Position numbers and translations under genes: made by a program
Shown here: positions 17,502 to 26,709 of the stretch, in pieces
How the letters are laid out: each line of letters opens with the position of its first letter
Numbering within the stretch: the stretch's first letter is position 1
Source: Candidatus Flexicrinis affinis
Lineage (GTDB): Bacteria > Chloroflexota > Anaerolineae > Aggregatilineales > Phototrophicaceae
Direction: 5' to 3'
Length of the DNA: 64,000 bases
NCBI GenBank assembly: GCA_016716525.1
Contig: JADJWE010000001.1
Coordinates: forward strand, 1,984,001-2,048,000
The notes under the pieces: generated by a model
Databases searched by the model: none
Told to the model about the DNA's origin: nothing
Seen by the model: only the letters and a program-made list of their open reading frames with translations

Positions 17502-17585
17502 TTATCCCAAACGATATCCCAACCCTGTGGGAAATTTGGGATAACGCTGGATAGGGATATCGAACGTCCGCATTTGGGATAACGC
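17502..17585. repeat. GGGATA/TATCCC repeat and inverted-repeat cluster
   Basis: Within the 220-bp gap between gatA and the subtilase gene there are five copies of GGGATA or its complement. TTATCCCAAA (17502-17511) pairs with TTTGGGATAA (17535-17544). GATATCCC (17513-17520) pairs with GGGATATC (17554-17561). The 14-mer ATTTGGGATAACGC occurs twice (17534-17547 and 17572-17585), 38 bp apart. The rest of the gap shows no gene. Confidence 0.75.
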
Positions 17586-17586
17586 A

Positions 17587-17615
17587 AGCAGGGCGGCCCT
17601 TCCGACCGCCCTGCT
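17587..17615 (-). terminator. hairpin terminator after the subtilase gene
   Basis: A perfect 10-bp GC-rich stem (AGCAGGGCGG with CCGCCCTGCT) starts 8 bp after the stop codon of the subtilase. The T tract is weak (TGCGTT). Confidence 0.6.
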
Positions 17616-17623
17616 CTCGTTCG

Positions 17624-20600
17624 CTATGAGAAGCGTGCCTTGAAGATGAACTTCTGGCTGCTCTTCTGCGTGCCGGACGGCGTCTCGGCCTTGACGTGCC
17701 ACTTGTAATTCTTGCCGTCCTTGAGCGCGTCGCGCAGCGACTGCGGCACTGTGAACGTGCATATGTCGACGTCACAAGTGGTATCGACGCCGAGCGTTAC
17801 AAACTCCTTGAAGATCTTGTCGCCGTTGTCGATCCGCTTGACGACGACCTTGTAGGTCAGCGCCTCGGTCGTGTTGCCGGAACGCCAGACCAGCGTCGTC
17901 AGTTCGGACGGGTCGTTGAGTTTGGTATTGTCTGCCGGCGACTGCAGATTCGGCTTGCGCGGGAACTCGGTGTCGAAGGCGAACTTCACACTCTTGGCCT
18001 TGCCCAACGCATTCTGCGACTTCACGAACCACTCGTAGACGCGGTCGTTCTTGAACACGCCGGCGGGCTGCGCAAACGTCGTGCCGAACACAGTCGCCTT
18101 GACGACCTTCTCGCCGTTTTTGGTGTCTTTGACGATCAGCTTGTACGAGTCCGCGTCGCTGACCGTGCTCCATTCGAACGTGACGTTCGCGTCGTTGATC
18201 TCCAGCCCGTTCGCCGGATCGATAAGCGCCGGCGGCGCGGGCGACTGGATGCGGAAGATGCGCGGCAGGCTCTCGCTCTTGCCCAACGAATTCTCTGCTC
18301 GCACTGTCCACCGGTAGTCGGTCTGGTTCTGCAGCAGCGTCAAGTCGACCGGCTCGGGCGTCCATGTGCAGGTCCCTGCCGCACAGCCGATCGAACGGCC
18401 GGGGACGGTGTATGTCACGTCGATGATCTTGTTGTTGTTCGAGTTCTTCCAGATTCTCAGCCGGTATTCCTCGGCCGTTGCGACTTCCGTCCAGCGCAGC
18501 TCGATGTCGTTCAGCGCGTTGAACGTACCGCCGTCGTCCGGATAGGTCAGCAGCGGCGCGGCCGGGAACTCGGTGAAGATCTTGAATTTCTTGCTCTGCG
18601 ACGTGTCGTCGCCGTCGATCGACACGACGTACCATTTGTACTTCTTGTCGTCGAGCAGCTGTGACTGCTCGAACGCCTGCACGTTGTAAGTGCAGACCTG
18701 CGCGGCACAGACCGCGCCCTCGGCCAGCGTCGCGTTGACGATCACGGCGCCGTCGTCGGTGTCGAACAACGTGACACGGTAGCTGGTTGCGAGGTTAACC
18801 TCACCCCACTGCAGCACGGCCAGCTCGGCCTGCGTGTTGATCGTAACCTTGTCCGCCGGCGCGAGCAGCGTCGCACGGCCCGGGGTGTCAAACTCGAACG
18901 ACCGCGTGACACTCTGTGATTGGGACCCGTTGTCCAGATTCTTGGCGATCACGAACCACGTGTAAGTGGTATCGTCCTCGAACGCGTAGGTCACGTTGAC
19001 GGCGCATACGACCTTGTTCCCAAAATCGGGATCTTGCGGGCAGTTGTCCGGATCGTTGACGTTCTCCTTGACGACGCGCGTATTCCCGTCGTAGATCTCG
19101 AGCGTCGCGCGGTCGGTGAACGCGCCGGTGCTGAACTTGAACGTGATCGGTGTTTCGGCGAAGGCCGCCCCATCGTCGGGCAGGCGCAGTTTCGGCGTGT
19201 CGGGGACATCCAGCTCGCCAATCGCGCCGTCGACGTCGATGCGCTTGAACGTTCCGCCAATGTCGGAAATGTTCACGGCCGAGTTCTTCAGCGCATCGAT
19301 AATCTGTGTGATTCCGGCTGTCGGGCGCAGGCTGAGCAGCGCAGCGATCGCGCCACTGACGTGGGGCGCCGCCTGGGATGTGCCGCTGCGTGGAAAGTAG
19401 GCTGGTGGGGGGCCCGGATCTGCGGAATTGATGTTGACGCCCGGCGCGACGAACGTCAGGAAGGACGCGGAATTGGTGAAGGTGGCGATCTGATCGAAGT
19501 CGGTCGATGCCCCGACCGAGATCACGCCGGTGATGCACGCGGGTGCGTTCATCGAAATCGTGCTGCCTTGATTGCCCGACGACGCCACAACCGGCACGCC
19601 GATCGAATTGAGGCCAGCCACCGCAACGACATACGCGGGAAGTGACGCATCACACGATGCCTGCGAAGGGTACGACTCGTTTCCGAGGCTCATATTGACA
19701 GCCGCGATAGGGAATGTGTCGGGGTTGTGCAGCAGGCGCGCGAAATCCATCGCCGCGATGATATCGCCGTCCGCCGCAAGGATGCACACGTCACTTTCAT
19801 AACCATCTCGACGACAGACCGCCGGTGTCGCTGGATTGGTATCGTCTTGGATCCGACTAAAAACCTGCAGAGAGACTAGGCTGGCCTCCTTCGCAACACC
19901 GTTAAACGTGTCGCTCGGCGGGCTGCTCTTGCCTGCGATGATGCCGGCGACGTGCGTACCGTGGTTGCACTCACCGCCGTATGCAACGTTGCAGGGTTCA
20001 CCTGAGCCGGGTACATCTGTAAACGACACGTTTCCGGGACAGAACGTGGTGGCCGTAAAGCCGGTGAACACACCGGTCGTGCCCCAGCACGCCTCACGGA
20101 CAACCTTGCCGGTCAGAAACTGGTGCGACTTCTGGATGCCGGAGTCGATGACGACCACGTTGGTGCCTGAGCCATCGGCCCCTTGCGCCCAGGCGCCGCT
20201 CCCGCCCTGCATGCCGATGATCGCCGTCGACTCGATCAACGACGGCTCGCGCCAGCGGTTCTCTTGTATGAACGACACGAGTGTCGATTCGAGCAGAACG
20301 TCGAGCTCTTCGGGCGTCGCGCGCAGCGCCATCATCGGGAAGGTCACGTACCGCTTGACTTCCGGCGTGCTGCGCGTCTGCCCGATTTGAGCCAACACCG
20401 CGTCCTGCATCTGCGAGATGACGGCGCGTTGAGCCCCATCGTCCATGTCCGCAAACGGCATGCGCCCCGGCAAGTTGACAACCAACCCGACGATGACATT
20501 CACGGTACCGTGCTGGTCGGCCTGCGCACGCAGATAAACGCGGTCGACCGCACTGGCTTCCGGTGCTGCACGCAGGGCGGCTAAGCCGTCACCGCGCGTG

Positions 20601-20695
20601 CCAGCCTGCGCGGATGCGGGAACGACCGCGAGCGCAACGAGCAGGGAAATGCAAAGCGCCGCCGCGGCGACAGCGAATAGACGACGAAGGTTCAT
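17624..20695 (-). CDS. secreted S8 (subtilisin-like) peptidase with five C-terminal beta repeats
   Basis: 1023 residues. A signal peptide (residues 1 to about 30, ending PASAQAG) is followed by an I9-like propeptide (about 45-150). The catalytic domain is complete: D184 (VVIDSGI), H245 (NHGTHVAG), N375 (SSGNQG) and S440 (SGTSQAAPHVSG). From about residue 495 to the end come five repeats of about 100 residues. Each starts with a P-x-L-x-x-P-x-D/N-G-like turn and a tryptophan strand (for example LIDPANG, LLAPADK, LQSPADN), as in fibronectin III-like domains. Extra Cys pairs suggest disulfides. It likely works outside the cell, attached by the repeats. Expected role: degrading or processing surface proteins. 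Confidence 0.93.
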   Translation of the reverse strand: MNLRRLFAVAAAALCISLLVALAVVPASAQAGTRGDGLAALRAAPEASAVDRVYLRAQADQHGTVNVIVGLVVNLPGRMPFADMDDGAQRAVISQMQDAVLAQIGQTRSTPEVKRYVTFPMMALRATPEELDVLLESTLVSFIQENRWREPSLIESTAIIGMQGGSGAWAQGADGSGTNVVVIDSGIQKSHQFLTGKVVREACWGTTGVFTGFTATTFCPGNVSFTDVPGSGEPCNVAYGGECNHGTHVAGIIAGKSSPPSDTFNGVAKEASLVSLQVFSRIQDDTNPATPAVCRRDGYESDVCILAADGDIIAAMDFARLLHNPDTFPIAAVNMSLGNESYPSQASCDASLPAYVVAVAGLNSIGVPVVASSGNQGSTISMNAPACITGVISVGASTDFDQIATFTNSASFLTFVAPGVNINSADPGPPPAYFPRSGTSQAAPHVSGAIAALLSLRPTAGITQIIDALKNSAVNISDIGGTFKRIDVDGAIGELDVPDTPKLRLPDDGAAFAETPITFKFSTGAFTDRATLEIYDGNTRVVKENVNDPDNCPQDPDFGNKVVCAVNVTYAFEDDTTYTWFVIAKNLDNGSQSQSVTRSFEFDTPGRATLLAPADKVTINTQAELAVLQWGEVNLATSYRVTLFDTDDGAVIVNATLAEGAVCAAQVCTYNVQAFEQSQLLDDKKYKWYVVSIDGDDTSQSKKFKIFTEFPAAPLLTYPDDGGTFNALNDIELRWTEVATAEEYRLRIWKNSNNNKIIDVTYTVPGRSIGCAAGTCTWTPEPVDLTLLQNQTDYRWTVRAENSLGKSESLPRIFRIQSPAPPALIDPANGLEINDANVTFEWSTVSDADSYKLIVKDTKNGEKVVKATVFGTTFAQPAGVFKNDRVYEWFVKSQNALGKAKSVKFAFDTEFPRKPNLQSPADNTKLNDPSELTTLVWRSGNTTEALTYKVVVKRIDNGDKIFKEFVTLGVDTTCDVDICTFTVPQSLRDALKDGKNYKWHVKAETPSGTQKSSQKFIFKARFS

Positions 20696-20809
20696 GCCAA
20701 TGGCCTCAAACTCAACGTAAAAATAGTGCCTAAAGGCTTTCTAGATTCTATCATACGGTTGTAACGCGGCGAGTCTTCACGGCCTACGATTGCACTACGC
20801 GCCCGTGCC

Positions 20810-20839
20810 TTGACACTCGTGTGAGCGATCCTGTATCAT
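20810..20839 (+). promoter_or_regulatory. tRNA-Phe promoter
   Basis: A consensus -35 TTGACA (20810-20815) and TATCAT -10 (20834-20839) with an 18-bp spacer, 10 bp upstream of the mature tRNA. Confidence 0.75.
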
Positions 20840-20849
20840 GATGCTACCT

Positions 20850-20922
20850 GCCACGGTAGCTCAGCTGGTAGAGCAATGCACTGAAAATGCATGGGTCGCG
20901 AGTTCGACTCTCGCCTGTGGCA
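20850..20922 (+). tRNA. tRNA-Phe (GAA)
   Basis: A 73-nt cloverleaf. Acceptor GCCACGG pairs with CTGTGGC (one G-T). The D arm has AGCTCAGCTGGTAGAGC. The anticodon stem ATGCA/TGCAT closes the loop CTGAAAA, so the anticodon is GAA (Phe). The T arm contains GTTCGACTC. The discriminator is A; CCA is not encoded. It has its own promoter and a terminator immediately after, so it is transcribed alone. Confidence 0.97.
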
Positions 20923-20925
20923 CAC

Positions 20926-20954
20926 CCCCGAACGGGTCCGTTCGGGGTTTTTTC
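20926..20954 (+). terminator. rho-independent terminator of tRNA-Phe
   Basis: A perfect 9-bp stem (CCCCGAACG with CGTTCGGGG), GGTC loop, followed by TTTTTTC. It begins 4 nt after the tRNA. Confidence 0.93.
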
Positions 20955-21041
20955 TTTACGGTCGTCCTCCGCGAACGGAAAAGCGGTGTATCCTAGTCTT
21001 CGATACCCCATATCTCAGAGACGAGTGGATTGAGAGACCGG

Positions 21042-22700
21042 ATGTACCGTCGAATTCGCGCTTGGATCACAACCCTATCGTATGCCCTGCTCGGGGTTAC
21101 GGTCATCAGTACGGCCGCGCAGCCTGCGACCTGCCCTGCGCTGGTCGCTCAGGCAATGCAGTCCGTTGGCGACAACTGCGGGACGATGTCACGGAATAGC
21201 ATGTGCTATGGGTTCAACCGCGTCGACGCCACCTTCTTCCAAACCGTGGACGAAGACTTCTTTAGCGCCCCTGCCGACCGCGCCGCGCTGACCGATGTCG
21301 CAGCCGTCCAAACCGCGCCGCTCGACGCGGCCCTCGAACAGTGGGGCGTCGCGCTGCTGAACGTACAGGCCAACGTGCCCAACACGCTGCCGGGTCAGGC
21401 GGTCACCTTCATCCTGCTCGGCGATGCGCGTGTTGAGAACGCGGTCGACCCGGATTCTGACTTCGAAGCCGTCGATCCAGTACGGGTATCCGTCACGACT
21501 GGCGGGCGCATCAACGTGCGCAGCGGCCCCGGCACCACGTTCAACGTGAGTAGCACCGCCGACCCGGGCCAGTTGTTCGATGTCGATGCTCGCAACGAAG
21601 CCGGAGATTGGCTGCGCGTCGCGGGTCAGGCGCCGTACGAGTGGATCTTCGCCGATCTGGTCGGACCGCAGGACGGAACACGGGCACAGTTCGCCGATCT
21701 TCCGGTCGTGCCGGAAACGGCCGCGTCGCCCATGCAGGCATTCTACTTCCGCACCGGCATCGGCCGGCCCGCTTGCGAGGAAGCACCCGACTTGTTGGTC
21801 ATCCAAGGCCCTCAGGAAGTGCGCGTCGCGCTCAACGTCAACGGAGCGGAGGTCGAACTCGGATCGACGATTGCGCTCAAGTCGAGCGAGCTGACATTCG
21901 GTACGCTACTGGGCGACGGCAGCGTGCGCCCCGTGCTGCAGAACGTCGACCTGCCGGAGAACTTCGCGTGTCTGCTGACCGAGATCACGATTCTTCACGG
22001 CGATATGCTGGCCAACGGCGGGGGAACGTTCGTGCCGCTCGGCCATCAGAGCAAGAGCGTGACGTGCCTGAGCGAGGAACGCCAACCGCTGTTCACAACC
22101 GAGTTCACCCCACCGGAAATCGTCGAAGACTTTACGCCGTTTGAGGTCCTCGAGCAGTTTCCGTTCCCGCGCTATCCGTTGACGCTCCCCAGCCCGGAGG
22201 AGATACAGCAGTCGATCCAGAACGGCCCCAACGTCAAGCCGACACCGACTCGGCTTCCGCGCGTCGCGCCGATCATTCCTGTCCAGCCGACCAGCAGCGG
22301 GCCGCGACCAACCTCCGTGCCCGGCCAGCAGGTGACGCCACAGCCGACCACCGACCCGAATCAACCGTCATGCGCCGGATTCAACCTGATTGGCCCCGGG
22401 CAGCAGGTCGATCCTTACGATCAGCTGTTTGCATGGACTCCCGCCACCAACGTCGCCGGTTATCAGCTCGCGATTCAGGCAGTCGACTTTAGCGGCAACA
22501 TCGTCAGTGGATCGCTCAAGCTGTACCGTGTTGGCCCAACCGAAACCGGCATCTACACGTCGCTCTTGCGTGACATCGGCCAGTTCGAACCCGACGGCAT
22601 CTCCTGGGTCATTCAGGCGCTCGTCAACGACGCCGGCGGCAACTTGACGACACTATGCGAACTGGGTCCGTACCGGTCGTATCTCTTCTGGGGAGAATAA
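21042..22700 (+). CDS. secreted SH3 paralog family member 1 (C-terminal beta-repeat module)
   Basis: 552 residues from the ATG at 21042 (TTG at 21030 would add four). It has a basic N-terminus and signal helix, then the family domain: three cysteines spaced C-X14-C-X8-CYG, WGVALLNVQ, and LPGQAVTFILLGD. A bacterial SH3 domain follows (RINVRSGPGTTF), then PMQAFYFRTGIGR with a fourth Cys. A Pro/Thr linker leads to a C-terminal beta module (FAWTPATNVAGYQLAI) like the repeats of the upstream subtilase. It is the only + strand member; three paralogs lie past dnaE. It is convergent with dnaE, with a 9-bp gap. Extracellular or wall-bound is likely; molecular function unknown. Confidence 0.88.
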   Translation: MYRRIRAWITTLSYALLGVTVISTAAQPATCPALVAQAMQSVGDNCGTMSRNSMCYGFNRVDATFFQTVDEDFFSAPADRAALTDVAAVQTAPLDAALEQWGVALLNVQANVPNTLPGQAVTFILLGDARVENAVDPDSDFEAVDPVRVSVTTGGRINVRSGPGTTFNVSSTADPGQLFDVDARNEAGDWLRVAGQAPYEWIFADLVGPQDGTRAQFADLPVVPETAASPMQAFYFRTGIGRPACEEAPDLLVIQGPQEVRVALNVNGAEVELGSTIALKSSELTFGTLLGDGSVRPVLQNVDLPENFACLLTEITILHGDMLANGGGTFVPLGHQSKSVTCLSEERQPLFTTEFTPPEIVEDFTPFEVLEQFPFPRYPLTLPSPEEIQQSIQNGPNVKPTPTRLPRVAPIIPVQPTSSGPRPTSVPGQQVTPQPTTDPNQPSCAGFNLIGPGQQVDPYDQLFAWTPATNVAGYQLAIQAVDFSGNIVSGSLKLYRVGPTETGIYTSLLRDIGQFEPDGISWVIQALVNDAGGNLTTLCELGPYRSYLFWGE

Positions 22701-22709
22701 CCGGCTGAC

Positions 22710-25700
22710 CTACCGCTGGTAGCGCCGGCGCGCAGGACCATTCGCTGCGCCGGCGCTGCCGGGGATCGGCACACCCGGTGGCGCACTGCTGCGGACATCC
22801 AGTGCCTCGACGCCGTCGATTGCGCGCAGCTCTGCCAGTAGTGTTTCGTCACAACGCGTGCGAACGTCGAACTGAATCCATGACGGCATGCCGTCGACCT
22901 CTGCCCGCAGCACGCAGTAATCGCGCCCGCGGTGTTCGAACACGACGTGGTGCACCCGCCTCAGAAGCTGCGTATCCCGTTGATAGTCGCCACTGCGCCG
23001 CAGCGAAATGATAAGCCAACGCGCCGTGTCGGGGGCGCCGTTCGAGCGCATCCAATCCGGAGCATCCGCGGGCAGATCGGCCTCGAGGTCGCCCTCCGAC
23101 GTCATCTCACGATCCGGCTCGTCGGCGGCCGCTTGGACCACCGGCGACGCCACTGCATCCGCCTCGACGTCCGGCGCGGGTGTGCGATCTACTCGTGGCA
23201 GCATGTCCCAGTCCGGCTCGGCGCTGGGTTCAGGACGCGATGACATCGGATCGATCGGATCAAGCAGGTGCAGGTCCTGACTGACACGCTCGCAAATCAC
23301 CTGCGGCTCGCCCCGCGAGTTGTCGAACTTGCCGAAGAACACGTACACCTCGCCGTCTCGCAGCGGCGTGATCTCCTCATGCTCGATCAACGCCTCGACG
23401 CCAGCGTATGCGCGCGGGAACAATACGACCTCGATGGGCGACGCGCTCGCGTGCCAGTCCTCGACATGAAGCACCGCCATCGCCTTCTGCTGCTGGGTGA
23501 AGATCTTGCGCATGGTCACGATCTCGCCTGCAATCGCGACGGGTTGGTCGTGATGCTCAGCGGCGTTCTGCTTCAGCTCGAAGACCTCGTGCGTATTCAG
23601 GCGTTCGAGGTCGCGGCGGAACTTGTCGACCGGCCTCCCGCTGACATACACGCCGAGCAGTTCCTTTTCCCACATCAGCAGTTCGCGGGTTGACTTGCGC
23701 TCGCGCGGGTCTATCGGCTTGAGGACGACGTGATCGTCGATCGATTCGCCGCCGAACAAGCTCATCTGCCCGCGTTCGATGTCGGCATGAATCCGCGCGC
23801 TGACCTCGATCAAGGTGCCAGACTGCTCGAACAACTGCTGCCGGTCTGCATGCACCGAGTCCATCGCGCCGACCTGCGCCAGCGCCTCGATGGTGCGCTT
23901 GCCGACCTTGCGCAGGTCGACACGCCGCGCGAAGTCTTCCAGTCCGGTAAACGGCCCGCCTTCGTGGCGCGCATCGACAATCGGCCCGAGCGCCGCTTCG
24001 CCCGCGCCCTTGATGGCGACCAACCCGAAGCGAATCCCGCGCCGTTCGCCGGGTTTCCCCTCAATCGTGAAGTTCAGCTCGCTGGAGTTGATGTCCGGCG
24101 GCAGAATCGGAATCTTCATGCGCCGGCACTCTTCGAGGAAGCCTGCGACCTTGGCCGGGTCGGTGCGCTGTACGGTCAGCAGCGCGGCCATGTACTCCTC
24201 GGGGTAGTGCGCCTTGATGAACGCCGTCTGGACACTCAGCACGGCGTAGTCTGCGGCATGCGCCTTGTTGAACCCGTAGTTGGCGAACTTCTCGACTTGA
24301 TCGAAGATGGCGTCCGCGATCTCCACCGAAACGCCGTGGGACGGACCGCGCTCGCGGAAGATCGCGCGATGTTTGGCGAGGTCGGCCTCTTTCTTCTTGC
24401 TCACTGCGCGACGCATCAAGTCGGCCTCGCCCAGCTTGTAGCCGAACAAGTCGCGCGCGATCTGCATGATCTGTTCCTGATACACCATGATCCCGTACGT
24501 CGGGGACGTGATTCGCTCCAAGCCGGGATGGATGTACTCGACTTCCGCCCCGTGCAGGCGTTCGTTATAGACCGGGATGAACTGCAGCGGGCCGGGGCGA
24601 TACAGCGAGACCGCCGCGACGATGTTCTCGAACTCGCGCGGGCGCATGTCACGGAGCATGCCCTGCATGCCCCCGCTTTCTAGCTGGAACACGCCCACCG
24701 TCTCGCCGCGGGCAATCAGAGCGTACGCCTCGTCGAGCTGCTTTCGCTGCTCGTCGGTCAGCCGCGGATCGTCGTGGCGGTACGGGATCGTGTCCATCGT
24801 GTAATGCACGCCGTGATAGCGGCCGACAAGTTCGCACGCCGTCCGCAAGATGTTGAGGGTTGCCAGTCCGAGAAAATCGATCTTGAGCAGACCAATCTGC
24901 TCGCACGTCTCCATGGTGAACTGCGTTACCTGCTTAATCGGCGACTCGGCGTTCTCCTTGCCCGTCATGCGATGCAGCGGCAGGTAGTCGCGCAGGTCGC
25001 GGTCGGCGATGATGACGCCGGCGGCATGCACCGAGGCGTGCCTGCGGATGCCTTGCACCTTCGCCGCCGTGTCGATCACAGACTTCAGTTCCGGGTCGCT
25101 CTCGACCATCGCGTGAAGGTCGGGGTTCTCGGAGACGTACACTTCGATCGGCTTCGGCTTCGGCTCCTGCGGCACCAGCTTCAGCGCGCGGTCTACCTTC
25201 TGCAGTTCGACACCCAGCGCGCGGGCGACGTCACGCACGGCGTTCTTCGCGCCCAACGTCCCGAACGTGATGATCGAGGCGACCTTGTCCGAGCCGTATT
25301 TCTGCACGCTGTAAGCGATCATCTCGGCGCGGCGGTCGTCCGGATAGTCGATGTCGATGTCGGGCATCGTATTGCGCTCGGGGTTCAAGAATCGCTCAAA
25401 GAAGAGCACGTTCTGAATCGGGTCGATGCTGGTGATCCCCAGCGAGTACAGCGCGAGGCTCCCCGCGCCCGACCCGCGCACGTTGAACCAGATGTCGGCG
25501 TGCCGGGCGTACTCACACAGGTCCCACACGATCAGGAAGTACGTGTTGAACCCCATGCTGTCGATGACATCCAGCTCGAAGTCGAGCTGTCTGCGCAGCT
25601 CGGAGTCTTCGGCGCGCGATCCGAATCGCCACTCCATTCCGATTTGGCACAGGTGCCTCAGGTAAGACCGAGCGTCGTGGCCGGGCGGCACCGGAAACTG

Positions 25701-26609
25701 CGGGAAGTGGTATTCCTTCTCCGGCATGTCGTAGCGGCACATCTCGGCAATATCGAGCGATGCCCGCAGCGCATCGGGCACCTCGCCGAACAACCCGGCC
25801 ATCTCGTCCGCGCTGGTCAGGTGGTAACTGGGGTCGGACATCGCCATTCGTCCGCCGCCCCCGCCCTCTTCGTTGTGGTCCTCACGCTTGGGCGTCGACT
25901 TCAGTTCGCCGGTCTGTATGCAGAGCAGCGTGTCGTGCGTGTCGAAGTCTTCCTTGAGGATGTAGTGCACGTCGTTGGTGGCGAGCAAGCGCACCGGCGT
26001 ATGGCCGCTGCGCGCGTAGTCGATCAGCCAGCGGTTGACCGTCTCCAACTCCGGAATGTCGTGCTTCTGCAGTTCTAGATAGAAGTTCTCCGGACCAAGC
26101 ACGTCGACGAACTTGCCAATCCACTCACTCGCTTCGTCATCCTTGCCTGCCATGATGAGCTGCGGCACGCGGGCCGCGAGGCAGCCGGTCGTGGCGATAA
26201 TCCCTTCGCTGTGTTCGGCCAAGTAGTCGAAGTCGATCCGCGGACGGTAGTAGTAGCCTTCGAGCTGCGCGGCGCTTGCGATTCGCAGCAGGTTTCGATA
26301 CCCCGCGTAATTGCGCGCAAGCAAAAGCAGGTGAAAGGGCCGGCGGTCAAGCACGCTGTCACGTTCGGTCATGCCGCGCGGAGACATGTACGCTTCCATG
26401 CCGAGTATCGGCTGGATACCGGCGTCATTGGCCGCCGTATAGAACTCCTGCACGCCGTACATCGTGCCGTGGTCGGTGATCGCAAGCGCCGGCATTCCAA
26501 GCTGTTTGGCGCGTGCGATGAGCTTCTTGATCTTGCTCAAGCCGTCAAGCAGCGAATACTCGGTATGTACGTGCAGATGGACGAAGCTATCGGTTGCTGT
26601 GCTGGTCAT
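22710..26609 (-). CDS. dnaE: DNA polymerase III alpha subunit
   Basis: Replicative DNA polymerase, 1299 residues. An N-terminal PHP domain begins HLHVHTEYSLLDG. The Pol III palm carries the catalytic aspartates in MPDIDIDYPDD (about residues 415-423), followed by finger motifs such as VSLYRPGPLQFIP and FNKAHAADYAVLS. A helix-hairpin-helix and OB region comes next, and the C-terminal extension is Asp/Glu-rich. The ATG at 26609 is chosen; the TTG nine bases upstream lies within an inverted repeat. No clear ribosome-binding site is seen. The gene is set among SH3 paralogs, convergent with member 1 and downstream of members 4-3-2. Confidence 0.96.
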   Translation of the reverse strand: MTSTATDSFVHLHVHTEYSLLDGLSKIKKLIARAKQLGMPALAITDHGTMYGVQEFYTAANDAGIQPILGMEAYMSPRGMTERDSVLDRRPFHLLLLARNYAGYRNLLRIASAAQLEGYYYRPRIDFDYLAEHSEGIIATTGCLAARVPQLIMAGKDDEASEWIGKFVDVLGPENFYLELQKHDIPELETVNRWLIDYARSGHTPVRLLATNDVHYILKEDFDTHDTLLCIQTGELKSTPKREDHNEEGGGGGRMAMSDPSYHLTSADEMAGLFGEVPDALRASLDIAEMCRYDMPEKEYHFPQFPVPPGHDARSYLRHLCQIGMEWRFGSRAEDSELRRQLDFELDVIDSMGFNTYFLIVWDLCEYARHADIWFNVRGSGAGSLALYSLGITSIDPIQNVLFFERFLNPERNTMPDIDIDYPDDRRAEMIAYSVQKYGSDKVASIITFGTLGAKNAVRDVARALGVELQKVDRALKLVPQEPKPKPIEVYVSENPDLHAMVESDPELKSVIDTAAKVQGIRRHASVHAAGVIIADRDLRDYLPLHRMTGKENAESPIKQVTQFTMETCEQIGLLKIDFLGLATLNILRTACELVGRYHGVHYTMDTIPYRHDDPRLTDEQRKQLDEAYALIARGETVGVFQLESGGMQGMLRDMRPREFENIVAAVSLYRPGPLQFIPVYNERLHGAEVEYIHPGLERITSPTYGIMVYQEQIMQIARDLFGYKLGEADLMRRAVSKKKEADLAKHRAIFRERGPSHGVSVEIADAIFDQVEKFANYGFNKAHAADYAVLSVQTAFIKAHYPEEYMAALLTVQRTDPAKVAGFLEECRRMKIPILPPDINSSELNFTIEGKPGERRGIRFGLVAIKGAGEAALGPIVDARHEGGPFTGLEDFARRVDLRKVGKRTIEALAQVGAMDSVHADRQQLFEQSGTLIEVSARIHADIERGQMSLFGGESIDDHVVLKPIDPRERKSTRELLMWEKELLGVYVSGRPVDKFRRDLERLNTHEVFELKQNAAEHHDQPVAIAGEIVTMRKIFTQQQKAMAVLHVEDWHASASPIEVVLFPRAYAGVEALIEHEEITPLRDGEVYVFFGKFDNSRGEPQVICERVSQDLHLLDPIDPMSSRPEPSAEPDWDMLPRVDRTPAPDVEADAVASPVVQAAADEPDREMTSEGDLEADLPADAPDWMRSNGAPDTARWLIISLRRSGDYQRDTQLLRRVHHVVFEHRGRDYCVLRAEVDGMPSWIQFDVRTRCDETLLAELRAIDGVEALDVRSSAPPGVPIPGSAGAANGPARRRYQR

Positions 26610-26616
26610 GGATGTC

Positions 26617-26648
26617 AAAATGGGGCCTCAATCGCGTGACCCCATTTT
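26617..26648 (-). other. inverted repeat directly upstream of dnaE
   Basis: AAAATGGGG (26617-26625) and CCCCATTTT (26640-26648) form a 9-bp stem with a 14-nt loop. It ends 8 bases before the dnaE ATG. Read on the minus strand it could stop transcription from the upstream SH3 gene or occlude dnaE translation. TAAAAT at 26644-26649 could also be a -10 element. Confidence 0.5.
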
Positions 26649-26709
26649 AGCGCATCTTGACCGGTGCCGGACGGCCCGCCACGGATTCTAAGGACTCGTT
26701 CGACTCAGG

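Noticed and set aside
24774..26078. A 434-residue open frame on the + strand
   Set aside because: Antisense to dnaE, whose PHP and Pol III motifs are continuous there.
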